Assembly: GCF_002982075.1 (NCBI RefSeq) | Contig: NZ_PUEJ01000002.1 | Location: 434,001-498,000, forward strand | Source of the DNA: Labrys okinawensis | Lineage (GTDB): Bacteria > Pseudomonadota > Alphaproteobacteria > Rhizobiales > Labraceae | Direction: 5' to 3' | Length of the DNA: 64,000 nt | In this document: positions 28,771-37,309 of the stretch, piece after piece | How the letters are laid out: the number at the start of each line of letters is the position of its first letter | Position numbering within the stretch: position 1 is the stretch's first letter | Notes under the pieces: model-generated | The model's database searches: none | What the model was told of the DNA's origin: nothing | What the model saw: only the letters and a program-made list of their open reading frames with translations | Translations under genes and position numbers: made by a program

Positions 28771-29375
28771 TGGCATGTGGCAGTTCCACTCGACGGCATG
28801 AGATGTTCGACGACGAAGAACCCGCCCACCAGCACAACCACGAAGCCGATGGCCACCAGCGTCAGGTTCTTCTCGATGAAGGTTCGGATGCGCTCGCCGA
28901 GGAGATTGAGGATCCCCGCCAGGATGAAGAAGCGCGCGCCCCGCGTGAGCAGCGACAGCAGGACGAACCAGAACAGGCTGTAGCCGGCGAAGCCCGAGGT
29001 GATGGTGACGATCTTGTAGGGGATCGGCGTCAGGCCTTTGATCAGGATGATCCAGCTGCCATACTGGGCGTAGAGGCAGCGGAACTGCTCGACGCCGTGC
29101 TCATAGCCATAGGCCCTGATCAGCCAGGAGCCGACGGTGTCGTAGAGCAGCCAGCCGATCATGTAGCCGAACACGCCGCCGAGTACCGAGGTGGCGGTGC
29201 AGACGGCGGCGTAGAACCAGGCCTTCTTCGGTTTGGCGACCGCCATCGGCAACAGCATGACGTCGGGCGGAAACGGGAAGAAGGAGCTTTCGGCAAAGGA
29301 AACGATGCCGAGGGCCCAGACGGCCCGGGGACTTTCCGAAATGCGGATCATCCAGTCGTAGAAGCGGCGCAGCAT
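28767..29375 (-). CDS. YqaA/DedA-family membrane protein
   Basis: 202 residues. The SNARE-associated/DedA domain reads FAESSFFPFPPDVMLLPMAV (28-47) and GGVFGYMIGWLLYD. The signature is KGLTPIPYKIVTITSGFAGY, with a conserved glycine and prolines in the re-entrant loop. It ends with a long helix (about 175-195). DedA proteins act in lipid flipping, membrane-potential homeostasis and polymyxin resistance; the YqaA branch is uncharacterised. It is the first gene of a two-gene unit with dsbB (4-bp overlap). Upstream DNA is filled by family B repeats. Confidence 0.87.
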   Translation of the reverse strand: MLRRFYDWMIRISESPRAVWALGIVSFAESSFFPFPPDVMLLPMAVAKPKKAWFYAAVCTATSVLGGVFGYMIGWLLYDTVGSWLIRAYGYEHGVEQFRCLYAQYGSWIILIKGLTPIPYKIVTITSGFAGYSLFWFVLLSLLTRGARFFILAGILNLLGERIRTFIEKNLTLVAIGFVVVLVGGFFVVEHLMPSSGTATCQ

Positions 29376-29804
29376 GATCGTCCCTAAAGCGCATTCCAGA
29401 AAAGCCGGCAGACTTTTCGATTAAGAAAGCGCGTCAAAACAAGTAGTTTGAACAAAGTTTGATTCGAGGAAATCGCGCTTTGTTCGATGCAGCCGTCGAA
29501 GAGGCTGCACGGTTGAATGGCAGGCGCGCATGACGGCAGTGCGATTGCGGCATGTTCGCGGCGGGATGAGGCCCCTTACAGCATTTTCGGTTGAGAAAAT
29601 GCGTCAAAGCGCCAAATTGGGAAAAAATCGCGATTGGCAGGAGCCGGACGGGCCTCAGCCAACGCGAATCGGGTGAGCAATTTCCGTCGGCTATGGCCGG
29701 CGTGCCCCAGAAAAGACGGGATGGCGCGCCACTATCCCTCGACAACAATGAAGAATCGTTAACGATTGAAACTTCGTTAACCATATTGGCCGCATCAATC
29801 TGGA
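29376..29804. repeat. Gene-free interval with two family B repeats and the envC promoter region
   Basis: Copies lie at about 29384-29490 (CGCATTCCAGAAAAGC, TTTTCGATTAAGAAAGCGCG, AAATCGCGCTTTG) and 29578-29645 (GCATTTTCGGTTGAGAAAAT, GCGTCAAAGCGCC). They resemble 35496-35590. The AT-richer stretch at 29745-29800 contains GTTAAC(N12)GTTAAC and probably the envC promoter. No coding frame is convincing. Confidence 0.55.
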
Positions 29805-31217
29805 ATGACCCACGACAGCGCAAACTCGATCATCGGCCCCGTCCTTGCCGGGGCGTTGCTGGCGCTGTGCGTGGCTTGGCCGGCGGCAGGAGCCGAGACG
29901 CCGGCCGCGGGCCCGCCCGCCGTCGACGAGGCGGCTGCCAAGCGTCAGGAAACGATGCGTCAGGACCTCGCCCGCATCCAGGGCGAGATCAAGCTGTCCG
30001 ACGAGACGCTGGCACGCCTGCGCAAGGAGATCCAGGCCATCGGGGCCGACAGCGAGAAGCTGCGCCAGCAACTGGTCGATACCGGCAACCAGACCCATGA
30101 GACCGAGGCCAAAGTGCTGGGGGCCGAGGCAAGACTGGCTTCGCTGGACAGCAACGAGGACAATATCCACGTCTCGCTCGACAGCAAGCGCGGCCTGCTG
30201 ATCGAGGTGCTGGCCTCCCTGCAGCGCATGGGGCGCAACCCGCCGCCGGCTCTGTTGGTCAGCCCCGACGATGCGCTGGAGGCGGTGCGCACGGCGATGC
30301 TGCTGGGGGCGGTGCTGCCCGAGATGCGCCAGGAAATGCAGGCGCTGGCGGCCGATCTCAAGGAACTGGCCCGGGTGCGAGGCGAGATCACCGTCGAACG
30401 CGACACGCTCAAACAGGCCCTGATCACCCTTGCCGAGCAGCGCACCCGCACCCAGCTCCTGGTCGAGGAGCGCCAGAAGGTGCTGGCGCAGGAGCAGAAT
30501 ACCCTCGCCAGCGAACAGGCCCACGCCACCGCCTTGGCGCAGGAAGCGGCCAATCTGAAGGACCTGATCGCCCGCATGGAACGCGAAGTGGCGCCGGCCA
30601 AGCGGGCTGCCGATTCGGCCGATGCGGCGAACGGCCAAGCCCGGCCGTCCCTCGCCGCCTTGCAGGATCCGAGCCGCCTGACGCCCGCCATGCCCTTCGA
30701 CCAGGCCAAGGGCCTGCTGCGCCTGCCGGTGACCGGCACGATGCTGCGCGGCTTCGGTGCCGACGACGGCAATGGCGGCGCAACCAAGGGCATGACCCTG
30801 GCGGCGGCGCCCGGCGCGAGCGTCACCGCGCCCTGCGACGGCTGGGTCGTCTTTGCCGGCAAGTTCCGCTCCTACGGCCAACTCTTGATCATCAATGCCG
30901 GTGGCGGGTATCATGTTGTGATGGCCGGCATGGACAAGATCAATGTGGGGCTGGGCCAGTTTGTCTTGACGGGCGAGCCTGTTGCCGCCATGGGTTCAGG
31001 TCCGTCTCTGGGATCGGATGCCGGTCCGGGATCACAGGCGGGCTTGGGCAAGACAGATTCGGGCAAGACAGATTCGGGAATGCAGGCGACGGCTGCGGCA
31101 TTCGGCGGTGCTTCAAGTGCCGGCCAAGCCGCCCTATATATCGAGTTTCGGAAAGACGGTGTTTCCATAGACCCCACCCCGTGGTGGGCCAATCAAGGCG
31201 AAAAGGCACGCGGATGA
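29805..31217 (+). CDS. envC: Murein hydrolase activator EnvC-like (degenerate M23/LytM domain)
   Basis: 470 residues. A signal sequence (SIIGPVLAGALLALCVAWPA) is followed by a long coiled coil (about 40-270, rich in Glu/Arg/Leu). A C-terminal LytM domain spans about 305-465. The zinc-binding HxxxD and HxH of active M23 enzymes are absent: KGMTLAAAPGASVTAPCDGW replaces the usual HxGID region, and GGYHVVMAGMDKINV replaces the YxHL region. This matches EnvC, which activates septal amidases instead of cutting peptidoglycan. A Gly/Ser repeat (GKTDSGKTDSG) forms a low-complexity loop. Its TGA overlaps the ATG of ctpA, a common alphaproteobacterial pair. Confidence 0.88.
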   Translation: MTHDSANSIIGPVLAGALLALCVAWPAAGAETPAAGPPAVDEAAAKRQETMRQDLARIQGEIKLSDETLARLRKEIQAIGADSEKLRQQLVDTGNQTHETEAKVLGAEARLASLDSNEDNIHVSLDSKRGLLIEVLASLQRMGRNPPPALLVSPDDALEAVRTAMLLGAVLPEMRQEMQALAADLKELARVRGEITVERDTLKQALITLAEQRTRTQLLVEERQKVLAQEQNTLASEQAHATALAQEAANLKDLIARMEREVAPAKRAADSADAANGQARPSLAALQDPSRLTPAMPFDQAKGLLRLPVTGTMLRGFGADDGNGGATKGMTLAAAPGASVTAPCDGWVVFAGKFRSYGQLLIINAGGGYHVVMAGMDKINVGLGQFVLTGEPVAAMGSGPSLGSDAGPGSQAGLGKTDSGKTDSGMQATAAAFGGASSAGQAALYIEFRKDGVSIDPTPWWANQGEKARG

Positions 31218-32548
31218 TTCGCAAGCTTCCCATTCTGTTCTGCGGCGTGGCCATGGGCGCGATCGCGACGATCGCGGTAACGCAGCCCCACCTGCTGCTG
31301 ATGGGCGGTGCCAATGCCGCCGTCACCGACACCTACAAGCAGCTCAACCTGTTCGGCGACGTGTTCGAGCGGGTGCGTTCGGACTATGTCGAGCAGCCCG
31401 AGGACGGCAAGCTGGTCGAAGCGGCCATCAATGGTATGCTGACCTCGCTCGATCCGCATTCCAGCTACATGGATGCCAAGAGCTTCCAGGACATGCAGGT
31501 GCAGACCAAGGGCGAGTTCGGCGGTCTCGGCATCGAGGTGACCCAGGAGGACGGTGCCATCAAGGTGGTCTCGCCGATCGATGACTCGCCGGCTTCCAAG
31601 GCGGGCGTCCTCGCGGGCGACCTGATCACCGGCATCGACGGCGAAGCTACTCAGGGCATGACGCTGCAGCAGGCCGTCGACAAGATGCGCGGGCCGGTCA
31701 ACACCCCGATCACCCTGAAGATCCTGCGCAACAAGGGCGAGCCGATCGACATCAAGGTGGTGCGCGACATCATCAAGGTGCAGTCGGTCAAGGCCAAGAA
31801 GATGGGCGATGACATCGGCTATATCCGCATCACCCAGTTCAACGAGCAGACCTTCGATGGCCTGAAGAAGAACATCGACAAGCTGAGCAAGGAAATCGGC
31901 CCGGACAAGCTCAAGGGCTACATCATCGACCTCAGGAACAATCCGGGCGGCCTGCTCGATCAGGCGATCCAGGTCTCTGATGCCTTCCTCGAGCGCGGCG
32001 AGATCGTGTCCACCCGCGGCCGCCAAGCCGACGACGTGCAGCGCTATTCCGCCCGCGGCGGCGACCTGACCGGCGGCAAGCCGGTGATCGTGCTGGTCAA
32101 TGGCGGCTCGGCTTCGGCTTCGGAGATCGTCGCGGGCGCCCTGCAGGATCACAAGCGCGCCACCATCCTGGGAACGCGCTCCTTCGGCAAGGGCTCGGTG
32201 CAGACCATCATCCCGCTGCAGGGCAATGGCGCGCTGCGCCTGACCACGGCGCGCTACTACACCCCGTCCGGGCGCTCGATCCAGGCCAAGGGCATCGATC
32301 CGGAGATCGTGGTGCAGGAGAACGTGCCGGACGATCTCAAGGGCAAGGACCAGACCAAGGGCGAGTCCGGCCTCAAGGGGCATCTGGCCAATCCGGATGC
32401 CGACAAGACCGAAGAAGGTGGCTCCTCGGCCTATGTGCCGGCCAACGAGAAGGACGATACCCAGCTCAACAAGGCGATCGACCTGCTGCATGGCGTGCAG
32501 AAGAGCGCCTATTTCCCGCCGGATCCGAAGGCCGGCGTGCCGAACTGA
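31214..32548 (+). CDS. ctpA: Carboxyl-terminal processing protease, S41A family
   Basis: 444 residues from ATG 31214, overlapping the envC stop as ATGA. An N-terminal membrane or signal segment (LPILFCGVAMGAIATIAV) is followed by SLDPHSSYMD. The PDZ domain spans about 95-180 (GEFGGLGIEVTQEDG, SPASKAGVLAGDLI). The protease core holds the catalytic Ser in NGGSASASEIVAG (S301) and Lys in RSFGKGSVQ (K326), spaced as in Prc/CtpA. CtpA trims envelope proteins and peptidoglycan hydrolases in the periplasm. Adjacency to EnvC suggests a joint role in septal peptidoglycan remodelling. A strong terminator follows. Confidence 0.94.
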   Translation: MIRKLPILFCGVAMGAIATIAVTQPHLLLMGGANAAVTDTYKQLNLFGDVFERVRSDYVEQPEDGKLVEAAINGMLTSLDPHSSYMDAKSFQDMQVQTKGEFGGLGIEVTQEDGAIKVVSPIDDSPASKAGVLAGDLITGIDGEATQGMTLQQAVDKMRGPVNTPITLKILRNKGEPIDIKVVRDIIKVQSVKAKKMGDDIGYIRITQFNEQTFDGLKKNIDKLSKEIGPDKLKGYIIDLRNNPGGLLDQAIQVSDAFLERGEIVSTRGRQADDVQRYSARGGDLTGGKPVIVLVNGGSASASEIVAGALQDHKRATILGTRSFGKGSVQTIIPLQGNGALRLTTARYYTPSGRSIQAKGIDPEIVVQENVPDDLKGKDQTKGESGLKGHLANPDADKTEEGGSSAYVPANEKDDTQLNKAIDLLHGVQKSAYFPPDPKAGVPN

Positions 32549-32574
32549 GGCCGTCTCGTCCGCTCCATGCTTCT

Positions 32575-32608
32575 GCAACGCCGGGCTTGTCCCGGCGTTG
32601 CTGTTTTC
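32575..32608 (+). terminator. Rho-independent terminator of envC-ctpA
   Basis: GCAACGCCGGG, CTTGT and CCCGGCGTTGC give an 11-bp stem with a 5-nt loop, followed by TGTTTTCC. It lies 26 bp after the ctpA stop. Confidence 0.88.
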
Positions 32609-32713
32609 CGGGTGGTGGACGTCTCGTCCGCACTTGGAAACACGGTACCGGCGGAACGGAAGAGCGGACGTCGCCACCTGCAACCATGTCGCCGTGACGT
32701 CCGCGCACCCGGA
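32607..32713. repeat. MITE-like nested inverted repeat, family C copy 1
   Basis: Outer ends TCCGGGTGGTGGACGTC and GACGTCCGCGCACCCGGA are imperfect inverted repeats, and GCGGACGTC (32664-32672) pairs with GACGTCCGC (32696-32704). The right 48 nt (32666-32713) align without gaps with the reverse complement of 58028-58075 (40 of 48 identical). Confidence 0.75.
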
Positions 32714-32780
32714 AATTCCCGCTTGAATCGTTTCCGCAAAGGCCTATGTGGAAACATGGTTTCTTCATGAAGGACACGCC

Positions 32781-33773
32781 ATGCGCCTGACCGAACTTCT
32801 GGCTCAAAAGCCCGTGCTGCTCGCGGACGGGGCCACCGGGACCAATCTGTTCGAGATGGGCCTGATGTCGGGCGATCCGCCGGAGATGTGGAACCTCGAC
32901 CATCCCGACCGCATCCACGCGCTGCACCAGTCTTTCGTCGATGCCGGGGCCGACATCATCCTCACCAATTCCTTCGGCGGCAATCGCCGGCGGCTGGCGC
33001 TGCACAAGCTCGACGGGCGCGTGAAGGAGCTCAATGCCGCCGCCGCGCGCAACGCCCGTGAGGTCGCCGACGGCGCGGGCCGCCCCGTCGTGGTGGCCGG
33101 GTCCGTCGGCCCGACCGGCGATCTCTTCCAGCCGCTCGGCCCGCTGACCGAGGACGAGGCCGTGGAGATCTTCGTCGAGCAGATCGAAGGGCTCAAGGAA
33201 GGCGGCGTCGATGTGATCTGGATCGAGACGATGTCGGCTGCCGAGGAAATGCGCGCCGCCGCCAAGGCAGCGGTCAAGGCCGGCATGCCCTATACGGTGA
33301 CGGCGAGCTTCGACACGGCCGGCAAGACCATGATGGGCATCCCGCCTTCGGCCATGCCGGAGGTTGCCGACGGCGTCGATCCCCATCCCGTTGCGGTGGG
33401 CGCCAATTGCGGCGTCGGCGCTTCGGACCTGCTGGTCTCCGTGCTGTCGATGACCGAGGCCAATCCCGGAGCGGTCGTGATCGCCAAGGCCAATGCCGGC
33501 ATTCCGCAGTTCCATGGCGACCATATCCACTATTCCGGCACGCCGGAGCTGATGGCGAACTATGCGCGCCTTGCCATCGACGCGGGTGCCCGCATCATCG
33601 GCGGCTGCTGCGGCACCTCGCCGGCCCATCTTGCCGCCATGCGCCAGGCCATCGACGGCCATGTCCGCGCCGAGCGCCCCGATACCGCCAAGGTGATCGC
33701 GGAAATCGGCCCCTTGGTCGCCCCGCCCAAGGCCGGCGGCGGCGAAGAGGCGCGGCGCCGGCGCCGGCATTGA
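32781..33773 (+). CDS. bmt: Betaine/dimethylsulfonio-type homocysteine S-methyltransferase
   Basis: 330 residues from the ATG at 32781 with AAGGA upstream. The family zinc ligands are in GANCGVG (C210) and GGCCGTSP (C276, C277). The N-terminus DGATGTNLFEMGL and ILTNSFGGNRRRL are typical of Pfam S-methyl_trans. The enzyme transfers a methyl group from a donor such as glycine betaine to homocysteine, giving methionine, in the cytoplasm. Length and absence of cobalamin domains separate it from MetH. The C-terminus ends in a basic run (EEARRRRRH). The exact methyl donor (betaine or S-methylmethionine) is inferred from family resemblance only. Confidence 0.85.
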   Translation: MRLTELLAQKPVLLADGATGTNLFEMGLMSGDPPEMWNLDHPDRIHALHQSFVDAGADIILTNSFGGNRRRLALHKLDGRVKELNAAAARNAREVADGAGRPVVVAGSVGPTGDLFQPLGPLTEDEAVEIFVEQIEGLKEGGVDVIWIETMSAAEEMRAAAKAAVKAGMPYTVTASFDTAGKTMMGIPPSAMPEVADGVDPHPVAVGANCGVGASDLLVSVLSMTEANPGAVVIAKANAGIPQFHGDHIHYSGTPELMANYARLAIDAGARIIGGCCGTSPAHLAAMRQAIDGHVRAERPDTAKVIAEIGPLVAPPKAGGGEEARRRRRH

Positions 33774-33782
33774 GAGCTGACC

Positions 33783-33812
33783 CTTGTCACGCCCGGGCCT
33801 GACCCGGGCGAC
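33783..33812. repeat. Half-unit REP hairpin downstream of bmt
   Basis: GTCACGCCCGGG, CCTGA and CCCGGGCGAC form a strong stem, related to the 28.1-kb repeat. It could also terminate bmt transcription, although no T-tract is present. Confidence 0.6.
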
Positions 33813-33965
33813 GGCATAGGGGCGCGCTGCCGGTGCGTTCCTTGCAGAACAGCTCTCCGGGCGGCGGCAGCCTAGAGAATGACCGGTGACGCGCCGAACG
33901 CCTCAAAGCGTTTGCCCCGAGGGGTTCGGCACATCGCCGGTGTTTTCATAGACAGGGAGAGGCCG

Positions 33966-34460
33966 ATGCGCCGCCTGATCGGTTCCTGGGCCATGCTCGT
34001 CCCGCTTATGGGCCTGGCTGTTCTCACCGGCCCGGCGGCCGCGCGGGACTGGAGCGACTATGCCAATGCGCGTTTCGGCTACCGCATCTGCTACCCCGCC
34101 GATCTCATGACGGCGCAGCCCGAGGCCGACAATGGCGACGGGCGCGTCTTCTCGGCCCCTTCCGGCGCCAGCCTGCGGGTCTGGGGTTCCTACAATGCTG
34201 CGGAAGAAGACATCGATGCGATCGTCGCCGGTGTCGCCGATGACGGCAAGATCACCTATCGCAGCGCCACCAAGGATTGGGTGGTGGTCTCCGGCCGGAA
34301 GGGCGGTGAGACCTTCTATGCCAAGCTCTTGCTGGAGAAGGACGCCAAAGGCACGATCGAGACCATCCGCGCCTTCCGCCTGACCTATCCGGCCAAGGAA
34401 GCGGCAATCTATGACGCCGTAGCCGCCAGACTGGCCAAGTGCTTCGCAGTCGCCCGTTGA
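33966..34460 (+). CDS. Secreted hypothetical protein
   Basis: 164 residues from the ATG at 33966, with GGGAGAGG just upstream; the open frame reaches further 5' but without a signal peptide. The signal peptide is RRLIGSWAMLVPLMGLAVLT followed by GPAAA-RD. The mature protein starts WSDYANARFGYRICYPADLM, a pattern frequent in small periplasmic Rhizobiales proteins, and has two cysteines (C42-area and near the C-terminus) that could pair. It ends AVAARLAKCFAVAR. No enzymatic motif is seen. It is convergent with a pair of secreted paralogues. Confidence 0.72.
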   Translation: MRRLIGSWAMLVPLMGLAVLTGPAAARDWSDYANARFGYRICYPADLMTAQPEADNGDGRVFSAPSGASLRVWGSYNAAEEDIDAIVAGVADDGKITYRSATKDWVVVSGRKGGETFYAKLLLEKDAKGTIETIRAFRLTYPAKEAAIYDAVAARLAKCFAVAR

Positions 34461-34512
34461 GCGCCGCGCAGGCGCGGATCAAAAGAGCGGCGCTGCGCTA
34501 CAAAAGCACGTC

Positions 34513-34974
34513 CTATCGGCCACAGGCCTTGGCCAGCGCGGCGGCGCCCTTGGCGATGCCGGCCAGCTTGATCCTCTCGCTCTGGCCGCTGAAGGCGATC
34601 TTGAGGGTGCGGCCCTTGCCGAGGACGACGGTCCAATCCGGGTCGAAGGCAGTCTTGGCTTCCAAGGTGAGCCCGCTCAGCTCGTCATCGACCGCCTGCA
34701 TGGGCACATCGACCTGTCCGCCGTCGGAACTGAAACTGACCACGCCGCTCCAGCCTTTGCGGATCTTGTCGGCGCCAGGCCGATAGGTGATCGAGAAGGC
34801 CTTGCCCTCGGGTTCACAAAAAAGGCCGAGCGGCTGGTCGTCTGTGTCGGGCACTTCATAGGCCAGCACTACCGATTCCGGCGACTGGCGCAGCTGCCAG
34901 CTATAGGCGTCCGCCAGGGCAGGGCCGGCTAGGGCCAGGGAGGCGAGCAGGGACAGAACGAGGCGGGCTGGCAT
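34513..34974 (-). CDS. Secreted hypothetical protein, paralogue of its upstream neighbour
   Basis: 153 residues. Signal peptide MPARLVLSLLASLALAGPAL then ADA. The mature sequence aligns end to end with the gene at 34997-35473: YSWQLRQSPESVVLAYEVPD versus QWQVRQFPESGSVTLIYDTP, LGLFCEPEGKAFSITY versus LLGFYCNEHGKQFSIAY, and both end with a lysine/alanine helix containing a cysteine (ALAKACGR; DLKSVCKS). The two conserved cysteines probably form a disulfide. Function is unknown. It is 22 bp downstream of the paralogue, so they form one unit. Confidence 0.75.
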   Translation of the reverse strand: MPARLVLSLLASLALAGPALADAYSWQLRQSPESVVLAYEVPDTDDQPLGLFCEPEGKAFSITYRPGADKIRKGWSGVVSFSSDGGQVDVPMQAVDDELSGLTLEAKTAFDPDWTVVLGKGRTLKIAFSGQSERIKLAGIAKGAAALAKACGR

Positions 34975-34996
34975 AATGTCTCCAACGGTCGGAATG

Positions 34997-35473
34997 TCAG
35001 GATTTGCAAACTGATTTGAGGTCCGCGAGGCCCGACTCTATGCCGGCGAGCGGGATTTGCTGCTTGCGCCCCTTGGCGGCGATGGTGAGCTGGCTCCCGG
35101 CCGAGAGCAGGGAGATGAGTGCCGGGGTGAGCGTGGTTTCGGCCGAGAGGCCGAGATCATTGCCTGTCTGGCTGGAGCCGGCGGTCATCGGCCAGGATAG
35201 AGTCCCTGCTTCGGAAGACAGCGTCATCTTTGTCTTCTCCTTGTCCCGAAACCGCTTGGCGCTGACGTAATAGGCGATGGAGAACTGCTTGCCATGCTCG
35301 TTGCAATAGAAGCCGAGAAGCTCTTCGCCGCCGCCGGGTGTGTCATAGATCAGCGTCACCGAACCGCTTTCAGGAAATTGGCGGACCTGCCACTGTCCCT
35401 CGGCGGCCCGCGCCGGCCCGACGCACAGCAATACGCCGAGCAAGGCCGCGCTTATGCCTCTCATCTGCCCCAT
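34997..35473 (-). CDS. Secreted hypothetical protein, first of a tandem paralogous pair
   Basis: 158 residues (or 155 from the internal ATG MRGISAALL). Signal peptide GISAALLGVLLCVGPARA then AEG. Shares the whole architecture with 34513-34974: N-terminal WQVRQFPESG, the FYCNEHGKQFSIAYY block, a beta-rich middle and a C-terminal cysteine. Sequence identity is modest, so the duplication is old. There is no enzymatic motif. Family A and B repeats occupy the DNA upstream. Confidence 0.75.
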   Translation of the reverse strand: MGQMRGISAALLGVLLCVGPARAAEGQWQVRQFPESGSVTLIYDTPGGGEELLGFYCNEHGKQFSIAYYVSAKRFRDKEKTKMTLSSEAGTLSWPMTAGSSQTGNDLGLSAETTLTPALISLLSAGSQLTIAAKGRKQQIPLAGIESGLADLKSVCKS

Positions 35474-35495
35474 GCCTGCACCCCCCGCTAAAGCA

Positions 35496-35692
35496 CCTTC
35501 CCGAAAAGCCGCTCGGCTATTCGACCAGAAAACGCATCAAAACAATGAGTTGGAGAGAAACCGCAATTCGAAGGCATCGCGTTTCATTCTAGCGCAAAGC
35601 GCGTTTAGACGGAAACGCGGCATTGCTCTAACTCTTTGATTAGACGCGTCTTTACGATTCCTGGCGATTCCGCCAAATCGCAAAACGCTTTA
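35496..35692. repeat. Adjacent family B and family A repeats
   Basis: 35496-35590 is a family B copy (CTTCCCGAAAAGCCGCTCGG, AACGCATCAAAACAATGAGT, GGCATCGCGTTTCATT). 35591-35692 is a minus-oriented family A copy (AGCGCAAAGCGCGTTTAGAC ... GGCGATTCCGCCAAATCGCA). B and A share the CGCRTCAAAACAATGAGTT-like centre, so they may be relatives. They lie between the secreted paralogues and lysA. Confidence 0.7.
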
Positions 35693-35724
35693 GCGCGGCG
35701 CCGCGAACCCGCCTGTTCCACCGG

Positions 35725-36990
35725 TTACAGCCAGTCCGGCACCTTGTCGAGCCCGAGCAGTTCGTCATAGCTCGGGCGGGGCCGGATCACCGCGAACTTG
35801 TCGCCGTCCACCAGCACCTCCGGGATGAGGGGGCGGGTGTTGTAGGTGCCTGACTGCACGGCGCCGTAAGCGCCCGCGGACATCACCGCCACCAGGTCGC
35901 CGCGCTCCACCACCGGGATGTCGCGGTCGAGGGCGAGATAGTCGCCGGTCTCGCAGACCGGGCCGACCACGTCGGCCGTCACCATGGCGCCGCCGAGGGG
36001 GCGTTCCTTGATCGGCCAGATCGCATGATAGGCTTCATAGAGCGTCGGGCGGATCAGGTCGTTCATGCCGGCGTCGACGATGACGAAGGTCTTGCCCTCG
36101 CCTTCCTTCACGAAGGCGACCTCGCTCACCAGGATGCCGGCATTGCCGGCAACCAGGCGCCCGGGCTCGAACACCAAAGTGGCGCCGAGATCCTTGGCAT
36201 AGCGCTTGACCACCGCGGCATAGTCGTCTGGGTGGGGCGGCGGCTCGTTGTCGTCGCGATAGGGAATGCCTAGGCCGCCTCCGAAATCGATATGGTCGAT
36301 GACATGGCCGTCGGCCCTGAGGTCCCTGACCAGGCCGACCAGGCGCTCGATCGAGGCGTCATAGGGTTCCAGTGCAGTGATCTGGCTGCCGATATGCATG
36401 TCGACGCCGGTGACCAGAATACCCGGCAGCTTGGCCGCGCGGTCATAGATGGCTCGGGCCTGGGCGATCGGGATGCCGAACTTGTTCTCGGACTTGCCGG
36501 TGGAGATCTTCTTGTGGGTCTTGGCATCGACGTCCGGATTGATGCGCAGCGACACCCGGGCTGTCCGGCCCTTGGCGCTGGCGCGCTGCGACAAGAGCTC
36601 CAGTTCCGGCTCGGACTCGACGTTGAAGCACAGGATGTCCTCGTCGAGCGCATAGTCGATCTCGCGCACGAGCTTGCCGACGCCCGAGAACATGATCTTG
36701 CTGGCGGGCACGCCGGCGGCGCGCGCGCGCCGCAGCTCACCTTCCGAGACCACGTCCATGCCGGCACCGAGCTTGGCGAGCAGACGCAGCACGGCGAGAT
36801 TGGAATTGGCCTTCACCGCAAAGCAGACCAGCGAGGGCACGTCGGCGAAAGCGCCGGCGAACACCTTGTAGTGCCGGCGCAGCGTAGCGGCCGAATAACA
36901 GTAGAAGGGCGTGCCGACGGCGGCAGCGATCGCCGGCAGGGCGACATCTTCGGCGTGAAGCACGCCGTCGCGATAGGTAAAGTAATGCAT
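35725..36990 (-). CDS. lysA: Diaminopimelate decarboxylase
   Basis: 421 residues. PLP-dependent fold-III enzyme that converts meso-diaminopimelate to L-lysine, the last step of lysine synthesis. The PLP lysine is in VCFAVKANSN (K60). Other blocks are DVVSEGELRRARAAGVP, the HIGSQI histidine motif (GVDMHIGSQITAL), DFGGGLGIPY, the phosphate-binding EPGRLVAGNAG and the C-terminal SAGAYG. The N-terminus MHYFTYRDGVLHAEDV matches the family start. It is 18 bp after lptM and follows argH, a conserved alphaproteobacterial order. Confidence 0.97.
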   Translation of the reverse strand: MHYFTYRDGVLHAEDVALPAIAAAVGTPFYCYSAATLRRHYKVFAGAFADVPSLVCFAVKANSNLAVLRLLAKLGAGMDVVSEGELRRARAAGVPASKIMFSGVGKLVREIDYALDEDILCFNVESEPELELLSQRASAKGRTARVSLRINPDVDAKTHKKISTGKSENKFGIPIAQARAIYDRAAKLPGILVTGVDMHIGSQITALEPYDASIERLVGLVRDLRADGHVIDHIDFGGGLGIPYRDDNEPPPHPDDYAAVVKRYAKDLGATLVFEPGRLVAGNAGILVSEVAFVKEGEGKTFVIVDAGMNDLIRPTLYEAYHAIWPIKERPLGGAMVTADVVGPVCETGDYLALDRDIPVVERGDLVAVMSAGAYGAVQSGTYNTRPLIPEVLVDGDKFAVIRPRPSYDELLGLDKVPDWL

Positions 36991-37008
36991 GGTCAGGCCG
37001 GTTCGAAA

Positions 37009-37212
37009 TCAGTTCAACAGGAAGTCCATCGGCAGCTTGCGGTCCGGTTTCACATAGCCCGGATCCTTTTTCTTGCTGTAGCCATTGCCATCGCCATCCG
37101 TGACATGCTGCTCGGGCGGTGGCTCGAGCTTGCCCTTGCGGCCGCAACCGGCGAGGCCGAGGGTCGTGACCAGCGTCAAAGCAAGCGCGATGCGGAACGC
37201 ATTACCAGCCAT
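37009..37212 (-). CDS. lptM: LptM-like small lipoprotein (YifL family)
   Basis: 67 residues from the ATG at 37210-37212 with a GGAG ribosome-binding site; the frame continues upstream but that part is not lipoprotein-like. The signal peptide ends in LGLAGCGRKG, with lipidated C23 followed by the GRKGKLEPP motif typical of YifL/LptM. The family helps maturation of the LPS translocon LptDE. The rest is short, polar and Gly/Lys/Asp-rich. It lies between argH and lysA, as in many Rhizobiales and E. coli-like genomes, where yifL also precedes a dapF/lysA-type gene. Confidence 0.85.
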   Translation of the reverse strand: MAGNAFRIALALTLVTTLGLAGCGRKGKLEPPPEQHVTDGDGNGYSKKKDPGYVKPDRKLPMDFLLN

Positions 37213-37309
37213 GGGGAACTCCAGTGTTTGACGCTGTGTAGCACGAATTTCGATTTGGGAACGCGAACATCTCGGCACCATGCGGGCTTGTTGAGAGGCA
37301 GCGCTCCGA

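Noticed and set aside
29755-29785. Two GTTAAC motifs upstream of envC considered as a CtrA site
   Set aside because: The spacing between TTAA units is 14 nt, not 7, so it does not meet the consensus.
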